Assembly (NCBI RefSeq): GCF_025698545.1
Contig: NC_068569.1
Span: 29,936,001-30,000,000, forward strand
Direction: 5' to 3'
DNA length: 64,000 nucleotides
Source of the DNA: Gossypium raimondii
Lineage: Eukaryota > Streptophyta > Magnoliopsida > Malvales > Malvaceae
Shown here: piece by piece, positions 36,437-49,700 of the stretch
How positions within the stretch are numbered: the stretch's first letter is position 1
How the letters are laid out: the number at the start of each line of letters is the position of its first letter
The notes under the pieces: generated by a model
Seen by the model: only the letters and a program-made list of their open reading frames with translations
The model's database searches: none
Told to the model about the DNA's origin: nothing
Position numbers and translations under genes: made by a program

Positions 36437-36937
36437 ATCTCCACCTTGACACAAAACGATAACATAAGTTACTAGAATGTAACATTTCAAACATAAGTGA
36501 CTAAAATGTAATCTGAGGAAAATAAAAGTGACTATTTTTGCCGTTTATCCTATTATTAATTATTTTTTATTTAAAATTTAATTTAATTAGAATTAAATTA
36601 AAATATAATTTTTTTAGCAAAATTTGATTAATAACTTATCCCTAATAATTATTTTTGATGTGTGTATTTAACGTTGAAAACCTTAATTTTCCCTATTAAT
36701 TACTTTACTATGATTTAAGTCGTGAATACCCCAACGTTAAGTTACAACCATCATCTTTTCACCATCATAATTCATTTGGATGCCAATCAACTACAACTTA
36801 CAGAAAAAGCAAAATTAAACATAACTTCCTCATCTACTTCTACCAAACTTACAAATCACACTTTTTGTTTCATGTCTATCCAAATATGACTGCAATACCA
36901 CCCTCTGCACTTCTTCTTTTCTCACTCACTGCCCCTT
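36437..36937. repeat. Duplicated spacer and 3' flank of CNL gene B
   Basis: 36453-36728 matches 13722-14052. From about 36815 the sequence matches the 3' flanks of genes A and C (AAACATAACTTCCTCATCTAC). It likely includes the 3' UTR of gene B. Confidence 0.55.
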
Positions 36938-39900
36938 CTATATCATCACTTCACCCCCAATTTCAATGACAGGGATGTGGGAAATGTTGGCCCAATCTTT
37001 GCCTTTCTCCTTTTTACAACGTTCCTCCAGCAAAGGACAGTTCCTAATTTCCAAACAAGAAAGAGAGGGAGGGAGCATGTTTGGGGGCATGGATTGGAGC
37101 TTGGGACAGCTGCGGATATTCAATTCGCAAAGAGAGGTGAGGTGTTGAAACCCCTTATACTCCAAACCCTTTAGATTTGGAAGACCCCAGATCCAGAGAG
37201 TTTCAAGAGAAGAGGGAAGCAGATGTTCGTCTGGAAAACACTCCATCCCTACTTCTGAAACCCCGATATAGAAATATGTAAGAGAAGGGAGTGTATGCAA
37301 ACTCCATTCCCTTTTCCTAATCAAGCTCTCAATTAGTTTATCACTTCCTCCGATTCTAATTTCTTTTAATTTGGAGGGCAAACCCTCTTTTGGAACCCTC
37401 TCTATTTCTGGACAACCATCTATTAACAACAACTCGAGGGAAAGAAAGACAGAGTGCATTTGCTCTGGCAATGACTTTAGACTTTTGCAACTCCAAAGCT
37501 CAAGTCGGGTCAAATTGGTGACAACTAATCCATCTTCAATTTGAAGAGATATCAAATTTTGGCACCACCATATTTCCAAAGAATTGAGACATGTTAGATG
37601 CTGGTGGTGAGAGCCCTCTAAAGCTGCACTAATAAACTTCAAGTCTTCACATCTAGAAATATCAACATGCTTTAGCATAGGAAACGATCCTAATGGGAAA
37701 GATTCCAGTTGACCAAACTTCGTATCTTCTATCTCCAAAGATTCAAGGGATGTATACAAGAAGATTTTGGAATGATCAAAAGCTTTGCACTGCTCGATCC
37801 TCAGTTTTTTCAGTGTAATAGACACACTATCCTCAGGAAGGGATTTGATATTAGAACAACCAGAGATAGTTAACTTGTCGAGATGAGTGCAGTGTTGCAA
37901 CATCTGTTCCAATATGGAATCATTCATATTCGAACCTCCAATTTCCAACTCTCGAAGCCCACAAGGCAATGGCTCCAATTGCAATGCGTTGCATTTCTTT
38001 AACTGAAGTTCACAAATGCTTGGTGTCCTTGGGAGAAAACATTCAAGCTTCTCACAATTTGCAATCACCAATTTCTTTAAAGAGGGGAGGTGTTTAGGTA
38101 TAGACTTGATTAGCTTTGGACAACCCCTGATGCGTAGCTCTTGCAGAAGGGAGAAAACTTCATCATTCCTACACAACCATTCTTCCCACCCAGCCATTTC
38201 CTTAAACACTAGGATTTCAAGAGATCCAAATGGTTTAGTCGAATCTTGTCCATTACTGTAGAACTCCTCACCAACCATTACAACTTCGCTGAACCCAGAA
38301 ATGGAGAGAGATTTCAAAGATGATAATTGGCCAAGCGGAGGCAAAGATATGCAAAATTTACAATCTTGCAACTCCAAAGATACCATATTTGAGAAGAAAA
38401 AATGCCCCACCCATTCTGGAAATCTCGTGCCTTTGTAACTTTCAATAACTAGATGCTTCAAGTTTGTATTAGGCTCCAATTGTTCCAATACTTCTCTATC
38501 ATGCTTTGAGTCACCATCAATATCATCATATTCACCCCATGTCAACTTCAACTCCTTAACATTAACCTTATCCTTCAAATTGGCATCTTTGGCATCCCTG
38601 GCATATACAACATTTTTCAGTCTTGAAATGGCAAGTCTTCCCCGTAAATGCTTGAGCTTTCCCAACTCATTAATGCTTGAACCAGTTTGATCACCTATAA
38701 CAAAATCTGTTAAGATTCGAATATCTTTCAACTTACCCATCCCTTCTGGCATCCCAGTTAACTTTGCTCCCCTAATATCAAGATAAAGCATGTTGATCAA
38801 TCTCCCCATGTCTCTCGGCAACTCAACAAGGCCACTGCATCCATTGAATGTCAATGCTTGCAAATTATACAATGTACACAGAGAATTTGGCAACCTTGTG
38901 ATTGAAGTTTTTGAGAGATTCAAATTTCGTAGATGCTTCAAGTTACTAATTTCTTTTGGCAATTCTTTGATATTGACATACCCAGCCAAAGAAAGCACTC
39001 GTAAGCTTGATTTCATCAACAAATCATGCATTAGCACATTGCTAACAAAGCAATAGTAAGAACTCACATTTAGGAAAGCACGCAGACGTTTTGCTTCAGG
39101 TAAGTTCTGAAATTTTTGTCGCACATCATAAAATTCTTGGACATTGGACAAATGACGAGTCCTTTCGATTATTTCACAAGAATCACCATTACCTTCCAAT
39201 CTGCAAATAAACCCTCCAGCGATAGATTTAGCCAAATCACTGATTAGATCATGCATGACAAAACTAGATTTCTTTCCATTCGATTGCTGAAAAAATGACC
39301 TCAATCTTATATCTTCAAAATAGTCATCACCTCGTTCTTCCACATCACCATGGTCATTTGGAAGCTCTAAAAGACCTTCAGCCATCCATAACTGAATTAG
39401 TTCTTCCTTCTCAAATTCGTAATCTTTAGGGAAAATTGAACAATAAACAAAACATCGCTTTAAATGTGAAGGAAGATAATAATAACTCAATTTCAATGCG
39501 GGAAGAATATCATTTGGTAGGTCCCAAAAATTGCTATGTAATATTTTGTTCCATTTAGCAGCGTCTAGATTACAACGCAGAAGACCTCCTAGAGTTTTTG
39601 CAGCCAGAGGGAGGCTGTCACATCTTTTGACAATTGCTTTACCGATTGCCATCAGATCTGGATGCATGCTTGGGATTGTACCAACGAATGCATGCTTTGC
39701 AAATAGCTCCCAACAGTCATCATTTGATAAGGTCTGTAGAGGATAACTTGGAACAGTCTTCATAATGGAGGCAACACTTTCATGACGTGTTGTTACAATA
39801 ATCTTGCTGTTTTGTGCCCCAAAACTGAAAGGAATTCTGAGCTCATCCCAATCAGCAGACCTTAAGTTCCAAACATCGTCTAAAACCAATAGAAATTTCT

Positions 39901-40720
39901 TTCCCGACAATTTGTGACTGAGTTGAAGTTGAAGCTGATTTAAGCTCTGACTATCATCATAACCACCAGGGAGCTCTTGGAGGATGGCTTTAGTTACTTT
40001 GAAAGGATCGGATTCTTCCGAAACACACACCCATGCTTTGGGCTCAAACCATTCGGCCACTTTCTGGTCATTATAGATCAATCGTGCGAGCGTGGTTTTG
40101 CCAAGCCCGCCCATACCCACAATGGGAATCACATCTACCTTATCATCAGCGGACAGATTTTGACGGTGCAGCAACTCCATTATATCTTCTTTTTCACCAT
40201 CTCTGCCATAAACACCAGACTCGTCCACCAAAGAAGAAGTTGCACGTGATCTCCGATACTCCTTTTCTGCTCCAGAAATTCCTTCCAATTTCAGGGTATC
40301 TTTCTGGCTGACTATATATTCTAGTCTCCCAAGGATCTCCTCCAGCTTTGACTGCATCTCATCTTTGAAAGGATTGAAACAAGAGAAAATGCTACTAACC
40401 TGCTTCATAGCAGTGGTTTGATATTCGGATTCGATCTTGTTCCGAAGAGCTTCGGTAGAGATCTCGTCCAGGAGGTCCTCGGCATCATAAACAGCATCTT
40501 TGAGCTCATCAATCCAACTTTTGACATTTGGGCTGGTAATCTGCTTATATTCAGCATCATCCAACACAGCTTTCACCGACATCAAGGTTGGCTTCAGTTT
40601 TTCCCGCAGCATAGCTTCAAGTTTCTTTCCTTTGATAAACCTCAGAACATCGGCAGAAACAACCCTATCATGCAGTACCTCAATGGAAGCAGAGAGAAAA
40701 GCTTCAGCCACCATAGCCAT
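36938..40720 (-). CDS. CNL disease-resistance protein, RPP13-like-1 type (gene B), intact
   Basis: Intracellular immune receptor; a single-exon ORF of 1260 aa from the conserved start [10 protein letters not shown]. The frame is open another 36 codons upstream, but that extension is hydrophobic, has no counterpart in gene A and is most likely 5' leader. Coiled coil about 1-155 with [10 protein letters not shown] (78-87). NB-ARC: P-loop [10 protein letters not shown] (201-210), kinase-2 FLLVLDDVW (276-284), [13 protein letters not shown] (305-312), [19 protein letters not shown] (423-436), MHD (489-491). The GLPL motif reads SLPL (369-372), a change at the conserved Gly not seen in A or C. LRRs run from about 540 to the C-terminus (..[10 protein letters not shown]). 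This is the only full-length CNL in the window without a lesion. Its CC-NB part differs clearly from A and C, while its LRR resembles both. No expression data are visible. Confidence 0.93.
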   Translation of the reverse strand: MAMVAEAFLSASIEVLHDRVVSADVLRFIKGKKLEAMLREKLKPTLMSVKAVLDDAEYKQITSPNVKSWIDELKDAVYDAEDLLDEISTEALRNKIESEYQTTAMKQVSSIFSCFNPFKDEMQSKLEEILGRLEYIVSQKDTLKLEGISGAEKEYRRSRATSSLVDESGVYGRDGEKEDIMELLHRQNLSADDKVDVIPIVGMGGLGKTTLARLIYNDQKVAEWFEPKAWVCVSEESDPFKVTKAILQELPGGYDDSQSLNQLQLQLSHKLSGKKFLLVLDDVWNLRSADWDELRIPFSFGAQNSKIIVTTRHESVASIMKTVPSYPLQTLSNDDCWELFAKHAFVGTIPSMHPDLMAIGKAIVKRCDSLPLAAKTLGGLLRCNLDAAKWNKILHSNFWDLPNDILPALKLSYYYLPSHLKRCFVYCSIFPKDYEFEKEELIQLWMAEGLLELPNDHGDVEERGDDYFEDIRLRSFFQQSNGKKSSFVMHDLISDLAKSIAGGFICRLEGNGDSCEIIERTRHLSNVQEFYDVRQKFQNLPEAKRLRAFLNVSSYYCFVSNVLMHDLLMKSSLRVLSLAGYVNIKELPKEISNLKHLRNLNLSKTSITRLPNSLCTLYNLQALTFNGCSGLVELPRDMGRLINMLYLDIRGAKLTGMPEGMGKLKDIRILTDFVIGDQTGSSINELGKLKHLRGRLAISRLKNVVYARDAKDANLKDKVNVKELKLTWGEYDDIDGDSKHDREVLEQLEPNTNLKHLVIESYKGTRFPEWVGHFFFSNMVSLELQDCKFCISLPPLGQLSSLKSLSISGFSEVVMVGEEFYSNGQDSTKPFGSLEILVFKEMAGWEEWLCRNDEVFSLLQELRIRGCPKLIKSIPKHLPSLKKLVIANCEKLECFLPRTPSICELQLKKCNALQLEPLPCGLRELEIGGSNMNDSILEQMLQHCTHLDKLTISGCSNIKSLPEDSVSITLKKLRIEQCKAFDHSKIFLYTSLESLEIEDTKFGQLESFPLGSFPMLKHVDISRCEDLKFISAALEGSHHQHLTCLNSLEIWWCQNLISLQIEDGLVVTNLTRLELWSCKSLKSLPEQMHSVFLSLELLLIDGCPEIERVPKEGLPSKLKEIRIGGSDKLIESLIRKREWSLHTLPSLTYFYIGVSEVGMECFPDEHLLPSSLETLWIWGLPNLKGLEYKGFQHLTSLCELNIRSCPKLQSMPPNMLPPSLSCLEIRNCPLLEERCKKEKGKDWANISHIPVIEIGGEVMI

Positions 40721-43282
40721 GTTTACAGTGAACAAGAAGAGTTCTTGAACACAAGAGAAGAAGGTTGCAAAGATGAAGGATATGAATATGAAACAGAAGA
40801 AAGAAAGTGCAAAGCAAATTGCAAACAAGGAACAGTAGAAGGAATGGATGAAGGATGAAAGGGGAAGGCTTTAACTTGCAAATACTTGAGTTTTACTTAT
40901 TACGATGCAAAGGAGACATTAGTAAAATGCTTAATTCCCCTATTTTGTTAGAATAATATTGTTTTTGAGAATTTATCAAAAAAAATATATATTGTTTTTG
41001 AGAAATAATTTTATAAACTTTATTTATTTGTTTCAATTGATTATTTTATATTATTTTATTATTATTTGATATATGAATTTAACTTATAAATAGGCACTTT
41101 TGCAACATTAAAGAATACACTAATTAGATATTAGAACTCATAATACATTTAAAGAATTTTGTATTTACGTTTTGAGGGTTCTTTGTTTTAAGGTTTAGTT
41201 TTTATCTCCATTTTTGTACTCTTCATTCTTTTTCGGGTTAAAATATGTCATAAGTTCTTATACTTTCCGTATTCATGTACTTTTATTTTTGAGAATTTAG
41301 TTTTACTTTTAAATATCAAAATTAAAGTTCAGTTGTTATCACCATTAAAAATATTTTGTTAAATTAATGTGCATTACAACGTGATTTTTTGTTACATGAC
41401 TAAAAATATTTTTGTATTTAAAATGTGCCATCAACAAAATTGACAAAAAACAAATTTTCAAATCTGAAAAGTAGAGATTAAATTCTTGAAAATAAAAGTA
41501 CAAAGACCTAATTCCAAATTTGTGAAGAGTACGTAGACTTATGACATATTTTAACATTTATACTACAAAATATTTATTATTAATACATTTTAATTATAAT
41601 AAATATTTATTATTAAATATTTTAGAAGAAAATTATTTAAACAAAATTGAAAATAAACTTGATATTAAATTTATTTTATCTTGCTTTTCCTAGCTTAGAA
41701 AATTGACTATTCTTTTACAAGGGAAGTCTTCACTTTGATTGTGTTGATGGGATATGTCTCTTAATTATTGAGTGGGAAATTTTGTTCTACATTCAGTCAT
41801 TTTCAATACTACAAAATGGCATAAGGACAAAACCACAAATTTAATTAAAATATTACATAAAAAGGAAATAATTATGATACAAATTATTAACCAATCACAA
41901 TTTATTAAATATATAATATTTCTTGATTATATGATATAATCTGTTACTTATGAAATCACCCCATTGAATTTAATTTGCAACCATTTCTAATTTTGCAATC
42001 TCAAAAATTGATTTTTTTAAATTACCCTCAAAATCATAAATTTAATTTTTGTATAATAATTTATTTAGTTTTTCACTTTTTAGTTTTTGAGTTTATATTG
42101 TTGATCAAATCATCTAAAAATGAATGAAAAAATTATCATTTAATTTTGTTGACGTGACATCTACGTGTATACTATATAAACAATTAATTAATTCCTTTTT
42201 GAACAATCTCATTATAAGATCTGATCATATCTATTAATTAATTCCTAAAACTACTCATAGCCCCTTCCCAACCCATAAATAGAAAGATAATAATGCGCTT
42301 CAGCGCACATAAATCCATGTCCTCCTGCATCCATGCCAATTTAGTTAATATTCAATTGGTGCAATTAATTAATTTTTTAAACTAAAGATATTGAAAATAT
42401 ATTTTTATATTTTATACTTTTTAATTTATTAAAAATATTTTTATAATTTTTAACTTTTAAATTTTAAAAATGAATTATTTGCTAAAGTGGCATCCATGTG
42501 ACAATCCACGTATATATCATATTAGCAAATTTAACAAACGTTATTTTTTATCTATGTTAATGTGATTTGATAAACAATACAACTTTATGAATAAAAAAGA
42601 CAATTTTAAATAGAAAATTAAATATATATATATATATATATTAAATTAGAGGATGAATTACTATATTTTTAGAAAATATATAAACGTATGCGTTATTTAA
42701 CTGTTTGTGGGACATGTCTCAAAAGTATTAGTGGGAACTTTATGCTTTACAGATGAACATGCAACATCTAAATTTAATGACACGATAATTAAACCAAAAC
42801 TTAAAAAATACACAAATGAAGAAATAATATGGAAAAGTAACTAAAATATATCACTTTGATCAAATAATAACAACACAATAATACACAAATATTTTGAAAT
42901 TTATACTACAAATTAAGTAAAAGTATTATGGAGTTCCATGTATTAGAACTTGGATGCTAGTTTGTTCTCATTATTTAAAAATAGATAAATTAGTCTCGTA
43001 CATTAGATTAAAGAACAAAATGATTATTCTATGAAAAATTTCATCCGTTTCACCGCTAAAACTAATTAGTTGAACGGTAAACTTAAAGTTTTAGCAATCT
43101 AATTGGCATGGATTCAAATATCATTATATATGTATTGGTTTTGTTAAAATGAAAAGATTAAAATACTCTCAAATAATATGACTTATTTTAAATACGGAAA
43201 GACATTTTCATAATTTCCTACCTAAATTGATACTCAGCTAACTCGTTACATCAACTCATGCAAAAGTTTTATTAATAATATA
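40721..43282. promoter_or_regulatory. Upstream region of CNL gene B and cluster intergenic DNA
   Basis: 40721-40900 is the leader/promoter region, similar to those of A and C. I see no convincing TATA box. 41640-41870 resembles 25120-25610, and 41880-43050 resembles 20346-21640. A (TA)n tract lies at about 42622-42643. 43070-43250 resembles 59240-59400. No gene. Confidence 0.45.
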
Positions 43283-46212
43283 TGTAGAAACCACTTTTTG
43301 AAAACAAAAATAGCGTAGACTTAAAAAAAAAATTGGAGTCGCCACTGATCTTTTATTGAGGTGTGACCGGATCACCTTGAAAACAATTTTGGTCTATGAG
43401 TTTTAAGAAAAACGAATTCAGGAGTCTGTTACGTACGAGGAAAGGTTAGCACCCTCGTAACACCCAAAATTGGTACATAATTTATTATTAGTGTCTTATA
43501 GTCGAATGTCAAAAATTCAAAAAGACTAAAAATGATCCCCTTTTATTAATAACATATTTTTAAACAATATTTGTATAATTTTGCACATATGTAAAAAGGT
43601 CTTCTCACCCCGAGGCAACAAAATATTGTATCCCATAAGTTAGGATACAACAATTGAATTCACGAGCATAAGCTAACCTTTAAAAACCTTTATTGAAACT
43701 TTGTGTATTTGAAAACTACAAACGTTTGACCATCTTGGTTCAATAAGAAAATCGAAACCCCGTAAGTTAGGGCACAATTCCTCAAAGTTCCAAAGGCGAT
43801 ATATAAGTTTTCCTTTATTTAAAAAATTTCGTCTCGAGATATCGAAATGTCATATCCAATGAGTTAGGACACAACATTTTGAATTCCCGAGATAAGTTTT
43901 GATTTGAAATTTTTACGTTTGAATTGAAAAAGGGATACTCGGTTACTTAAATTCAACGAGGAAAATTGAAGCCCAGTAAGTTAGAGCACAATCTTCTCGA
44001 GAATCTTGGATACCGATTATTGCTTTATTTTGAAAACTTTTGAATAAAACGATCTTAATGCATTAACGAGACGTAATCTTTTTGACAAATAAAGCGCAAA
44101 GGGGATGACAATATATAACGCAAAATGATAATTCGTAAACTAAAATGTATACTAATGAGCGACGAAGAATCAAGAAATACGAATAAATAATACCATACAT
44201 ATAAGAGCAATAATCCTACATCAAATGTAAACATCAACATTCAAAAGATAATAAACTAAAAGCTAAATAAAAAAAAGTACCAAGCAAATTAATACAAATA
44301 AAATGTAACAAGTTTTTAAAAAATAAATTAACAAATAATATGAAAGAAGGAAAATAATTTTAAAATAAATAATATATATACATGTATGAAAGTTTGAAAT
44401 AAATCAAAATATAGTAAAAATAAATAAATACTACATAAAATAATAGTATCTATATAAATTTTAAAGTAAATATTATATAAGAAGTAAATCAAAATACATA
44501 AAAGAATATACATATATCAACCTAAATAAATAATACATATAAAATGAAAAATCTAATAATAATATGAATGATAATATATATACATAATAATATATAAAAA
44601 AAGAGTTGAAATAAATGAAATATATAAAGTAGGGTTTTTTAAAAGAAAATAATTATATATATATATATATAGAAATAGGTAAAAGATATATAATAATATG
44701 AAATCAATAATATATTATATGTACATATATGTATAATAAATATAGTTTAATATAAATTGTATATATATATAGAGAGAATAGTATTGTATAACAGTATTAT
44801 CGTATAAATTTTAAAGCATAAAAGTATGTATAAGTGAATTTTAAAATATATTATAAAATAAAACCATAAATTATATAAATTATATTGGATTAATATAAAA
44901 TATATATAAAATAATACATGATGAAATTAAATAATAATATATGATAAAAAGAATTAAAATAATAGTACATAATAAAATAAAATAATGTATATATAAAAGG
45001 TAAACAAATATATAAACTAATACAATAATAATACCTATAATAATAACAACAACAATAATAATAGTAATAATAATAATAATTAATTAATTAATAAAAAAAC
45101 CAAATAACAAAAAGGATTAAATCGCAATTAAAACTGAATTAACAGGAAAAATCGCAATTAAAACTGAATTAACAGGAAACAAATAAAATTTCAATAAAGT
45201 GAAGGATTAAAACACAACATGCGGATTACATGGGGGCCAGATTGGAAATATTTCCTTTCCCCAAAACGCTACGTAGCGATATGGATTAAAATGTCATAAA
45301 GGTAAATTTTTTGGGCCAAATTAAAAGAGGAAGAAGGGGCCTAATTAAAACATATCGCAAAAGTGGAGGTCTAACTGCGAAATTTCCCTTTTAGGGCAAG
45401 AACGCGCGTACCCTACCTACGGGTCAGGTCGAAGCGAGGATCTTGCCCTTATCCAAACGGCGCCGTTTTGGTATTTTATTTAAACAAATTTTTTTAAAAA
45501 AAAAATCATTTTTGCCTTGAGGGCAAAGAAAAACGTGGCCGCCTCCATTCTCTGCTAGGGTTCAACCTAGTCTCAGTGGTCCGTAACCCCCCTTTCGCCA
45601 TGGAGCCACCGCGAATGGTGCTCGAAGCCAACGGGTGTCCAGGTAAGTCGCTCTTTTCCCTTTTTACACCCTTTTTTACACAAGTGAAAGTAAAAGAAAT
45701 AAAAAAAAAAGAAAAAGAAAACTAGAGAAGAGAAAAACGAATCACCTTTAAAATATTCGAAAATTTTTTTTTATTTGTATCCAATATCCCTTCTACAGAT
45801 TTTCAAATGGCTTTATATAGCCGAAAAAAATAAAATAAAAAATGAAAAATATAGAAAAATTCTTATTATTTGTTGTACTTTCTGTTAATTTTTGCATTTT
45901 TTCGCAGGTACGAAGGCTGTTGTGTTGACGTGTCGATGCACGTGGGATGGGTGGCACGCGTGGCTGCTGTGTGAGGGAGGCGTGCGGCGGCTGAAGCTGT
46001 TTCAGAAACCCTAGGGGTTTCTGGAAAATTCAATATGGGCTATTGAATTTTTTTGGGCCTATTGTAATTAGGTTAGATTAGGCTAGAATTGGGCTAGGGT
46101 AATTTAGGCCTGTAATATTGGACTTTGATAATGGACTTTTATTTTTTATCTTTTGTTTATTAGTTTTTTTTATTTTTTTACTTTTGGGCCTGGACATATT
46201 TGGGCTTGTACA
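43283..46212. mobile_element. Long solo LTR (TSD ATATA)
   Basis: Starts TGTAGAAACCACTTTTTG and ends CATATTTGGGCTTGTACA. Perfect 5-bp duplication ATATA at 43278-43282 and 46213-46217. 2930 bp with no pol coding. It begins with a block typical of large Gypsy LTRs in this kind of genome (GAGTCGCCACTGATC, GTTAGCACCCTCGTAAC). The middle, 44340-45110, is almost pure A/T with (TA)n and (AAT)n tracts. A 31-bp unit is duplicated at about 45118-45180 (ATCGCAATTAAAACTGAATT twice). A GC-richer 3' section (45230-46010) holds the palindrome AAACGGCGCCGTTT (45455-45468) and probably the promoter/R-region. The superfamily is inferred. Confidence 0.85.
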
Positions 46213-46217
46213 ATATA

Positions 46218-46764
46218 AATATTGTATTAATCTTTTTTTAAATAGTTGTTACAAAAACACTTTCATGGAAGATCACTTATTTATTTATTAAACATCATTT
46301 ATTAATGATGAGCAAAATTTGATTCGATTCAAAAAAATAAAAAGAAGAGAAATTTGAATAATTTGAATAATTGATTGGTGTAAGTCATTGGTGAAGTTTG
46401 AAATAATATTTTTATTAGCAAAAGTTATAAATTTATTTTATTTCATTGTATTACAATTTATTTATATATCTTTAAATAAACAATTAAAGGATAAAAATAA
46501 ATAAATTAATTAAATTAAATAATTTTACTTTAATACACACCTTAATGTTAATGGTAATAATACTAAATAAAAACAATAAATAATTTACTTAATAAAAGAT
46601 AGTTGATATTCCATAATGGAATGCTGTAATTCAACATTAAACATAACTTCCTCATCTACTTCTACCAAACTTACACATCTCACTTTTTGTTTCATGTCTA
46701 TCCAAATATGAATGCAATACCACCCTCTTCACTTCTTCTTTTCTCACTCACTGCCCCTTCTACA
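46218..46764. repeat. 3' flank of CNL gene C, shared with gene A
   Basis: 46360-46764 aligns with 27890-28281. The solo LTR inserted about 0.55 kb downstream of the gene C stop. No other gene. Confidence 0.65.
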
Positions 46765-49700
46765 TCATACTCCACCCCCAATTTCAATGACAGGGATGTG
46801 GGAAATGTTGGCCCAATCTTTGCCTTTCTCCTTTTCACAACGCTCCTCCAGCAAAGGACAGTTAATAATGCACAAATGATAGAGAGAGGGAGGGAGCATG
46901 TTTGGGGGCATGGTTTGGAGCTTGGGACACCAGCCGATAAACAAATTGGAAAGAGAGGTGAGGTGTTGAAACCCCTTATACTCCAAACTCTTTAGATTTG
47001 AAAGACCCAAGATCCCGAGAGTTTCAAGAGAAGAGGGAAGCAGATGTTCATCTGGAAAACACTCCATCTCTACTTCTGATTCCCGGGTATAGAAAGATGT
47101 AAGAGAAGGGAGTGTATGCAAACTCCATTCCCTTTTTCTAATCAAGCTCTCAATTAGTTTATCACTCCTTCCGATTGAAAATACTTTTAATTTGGAGGGC
47201 AAACCCTCTTTTGGAACCGTCTCTATTTCTGGACAATCAATTATTGTCAAATCCTCAAGGGATGGAAAGACACAGTGCATTTGCTCTGGCAATGACTTTA
47301 GACTTTCGCAACAGAAAAGCGTAAGCCGGGTCAAATTGGTGACAGGTAATCCATCTTCAATTTGAAAAGATATCAAATTTTGGCACCCCCATATTTCCAA
47401 AGAATTGAGACATGTTAGATGCTGGTGGTGAGAGCCCTCTAAAGCAGCACTAATAAACTTCAAGTCTTCAAATCCAGAAATTTGAACATGCTTTAGCATA
47501 GGAAACGGTCCTAATGGGAAAGATTCCAGTTGATCACACTTTGTACCTTTTATCTCCGAAGATTCAAGGGATGTATACAAGATGATTTTGGAATGATCAA
47601 AAGCTTCGCACTGCTTGATCTTCAGTTTTTTCAGTGTAATAGACACACTATCCTCAGGAAGGGATTTGATATTAGAACAACCAGAGATAGTTAACTTGTC
47701 GAGATGAGTGCAGTGTTGCAACATCTGTTCCAATATGGAATCATTCATATTCGAACCTCCAATTTCCAACTCTCGAAGCCCACAAGGCAATGGCTCCAAT
47801 TGCAATGCGTTGCATTTCTTTAACTTAAGTTCACAAATGCTTGGTGTCCTTGGGAGAAAACATTCAACCTTCTCACAATTTGCAATCACCAATTTCTTTA
47901 AAGAGGGGAGGTGTTTAGGTATAGACTTGATTAGCTTTGGACAACCCCTGATGCGTAGCTCTTGCAGAAGGGAGAAAACTTCATCACTCCTACACAACCA
48001 TTCTTCCCACCCAGCCATATTCTCAAACACTAGGATTTCAAGAGATCCAAATGGTTTAGTCGAAGCTTGTCCATTACCATAGAACTCCTCACCAACTACT
48101 ACAACTTCGCTGAACCCAGAAATGGAGAGGGATTTCAAAGATGATAATTGGCCAAGCGGAGGCAAAGATATGCAAAATTTACAATCTTGCAACTCCAAAG
48201 ATACCATATTTGAGAAGGAAAAATGCCCCACCCATTCTGGAAATCTCGTGCCTTTGTAACTTCCGATGACTAGACGCTTCAAGTTTGTATTAGGCTCCAG
48301 TTGTTCCAATACTTCTCTATCATGCTTTGAGTCACCATCAATATCATCATATTCGTCCCATGTCAACTTCAACTCCTCAAGATTAACCTTATCCTTCAAC
48401 TTGGCATCTTTGGCATCCCTGGCATTTACAACATTTTTCAGTCTTGAAATGGTAAGTCTTCCACGTAAATGCTTGAGCTTTCCCAACTCATTAATGCTTG
48501 AACCAGTTTGATCACCTATAACAAAATCTGTTAAGATTCGAATATCTTTCAACTTACCTATCCCTTCTGGCATCTTAGTTAACTTTGTTCCCCAAATATC
48601 AAGATAAAGCATGTTGATCAATCTCTCCATGTCTCTCGGCAACTCAACAAGGTCACTGCATCCATGCAATGTCAATGCTTGCAAATTATACAACGTACAC
48701 AGACGCTTCGGCAACCTTGTGATTGAAGTTTCTGAGAGATTCAAATTTCGTAGATGCTTCAAACTACCAATATCTTCCGGCAATTTATTGATATTTTTAT
48801 ACCCAGCCAAAGAAAGCACTCGTAAGCTTGATTTCATCAACAAATCGTGCATTAGCACATTGCTAACATTTACCCAATAGAAAGAAGAGTTCACATTTAC
48901 CCAATAGAAAGAAGAGTTCACATTTATGAAAGTACGCAGACCTTTTGCTTTAGGTAGACTTTGAAATTTTTGTCGCACATCATATAGTTCTTGGACATTG
49001 GACAAATGACGGGTCTTTTCAGTTATTACACAAGAACCACCACTCCCTTCCAATCTGCAGATGAATTCTCCGGTGACAGATTTAGCCAAGTCACTAATTA
49101 GATCATGCATGACAAAACAAGATTTCTTTCCTTTTGATTGTTGAAAAAAGGACCTCAATCTCAAATCTTTTAAGTACTCGTTACCCAGTTCTTCCGGATC
49201 TCCATTATCTTTCGAAAGCTGTAAAAGTCCTTCAGCCATCCATAATTGAATAAGTTCTTCCTTTTCGAATTCGTAATCTTTAGGAAAAATTGAACAATAA
49301 GCAAAACATCGCTTTAAATGTGAAGGAAGATAATGATAACTTAATGTTAGCGCTGGAAGAATATTACTTGCAGTATTTGGTATGTCCCAAAAATTGCTAT
49401 GCAAGATTTTGTTCCATTCATCAGCGTCTAGTTTACAGCGAAGGAGACCTCCAAGTGTTTTTGCAGCCAAAGGAAGGCCGTTACACCTTTTCACGATTGC
49501 TTCACCAATTGCCTTGAGATCCGGATGCGTGCTTGGGGTTGTACCAACGAATGCATGCTTTGCGAATAACGTTCAACAATCATCATTAGATAAGGTCTTC
49601 AGAGGATAAGTTGGAATAGTCCTCATAATGTCGGCAACACTTTCATTACGTGTGGTTACAATAATCTTGCTATTCTGAGCCCCAAATTTGAAAGGAATGC

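Noticed and set aside
40721-40828. 36-codon N-terminal extension of CNL gene B, and a similar 53-codon one in gene C
   Set aside because: Hydrophobic low-complexity translation of what looks like 5' leader. It is absent in gene A, and all three genes share the start MA(M/L)V(G/A)EAFLS.
42295-42310. Small hairpin TGCGCTTCAGCGCA
   Set aside because: Six-base stem with a two-base loop in isolation. No gene, terminator context or repeat partner.
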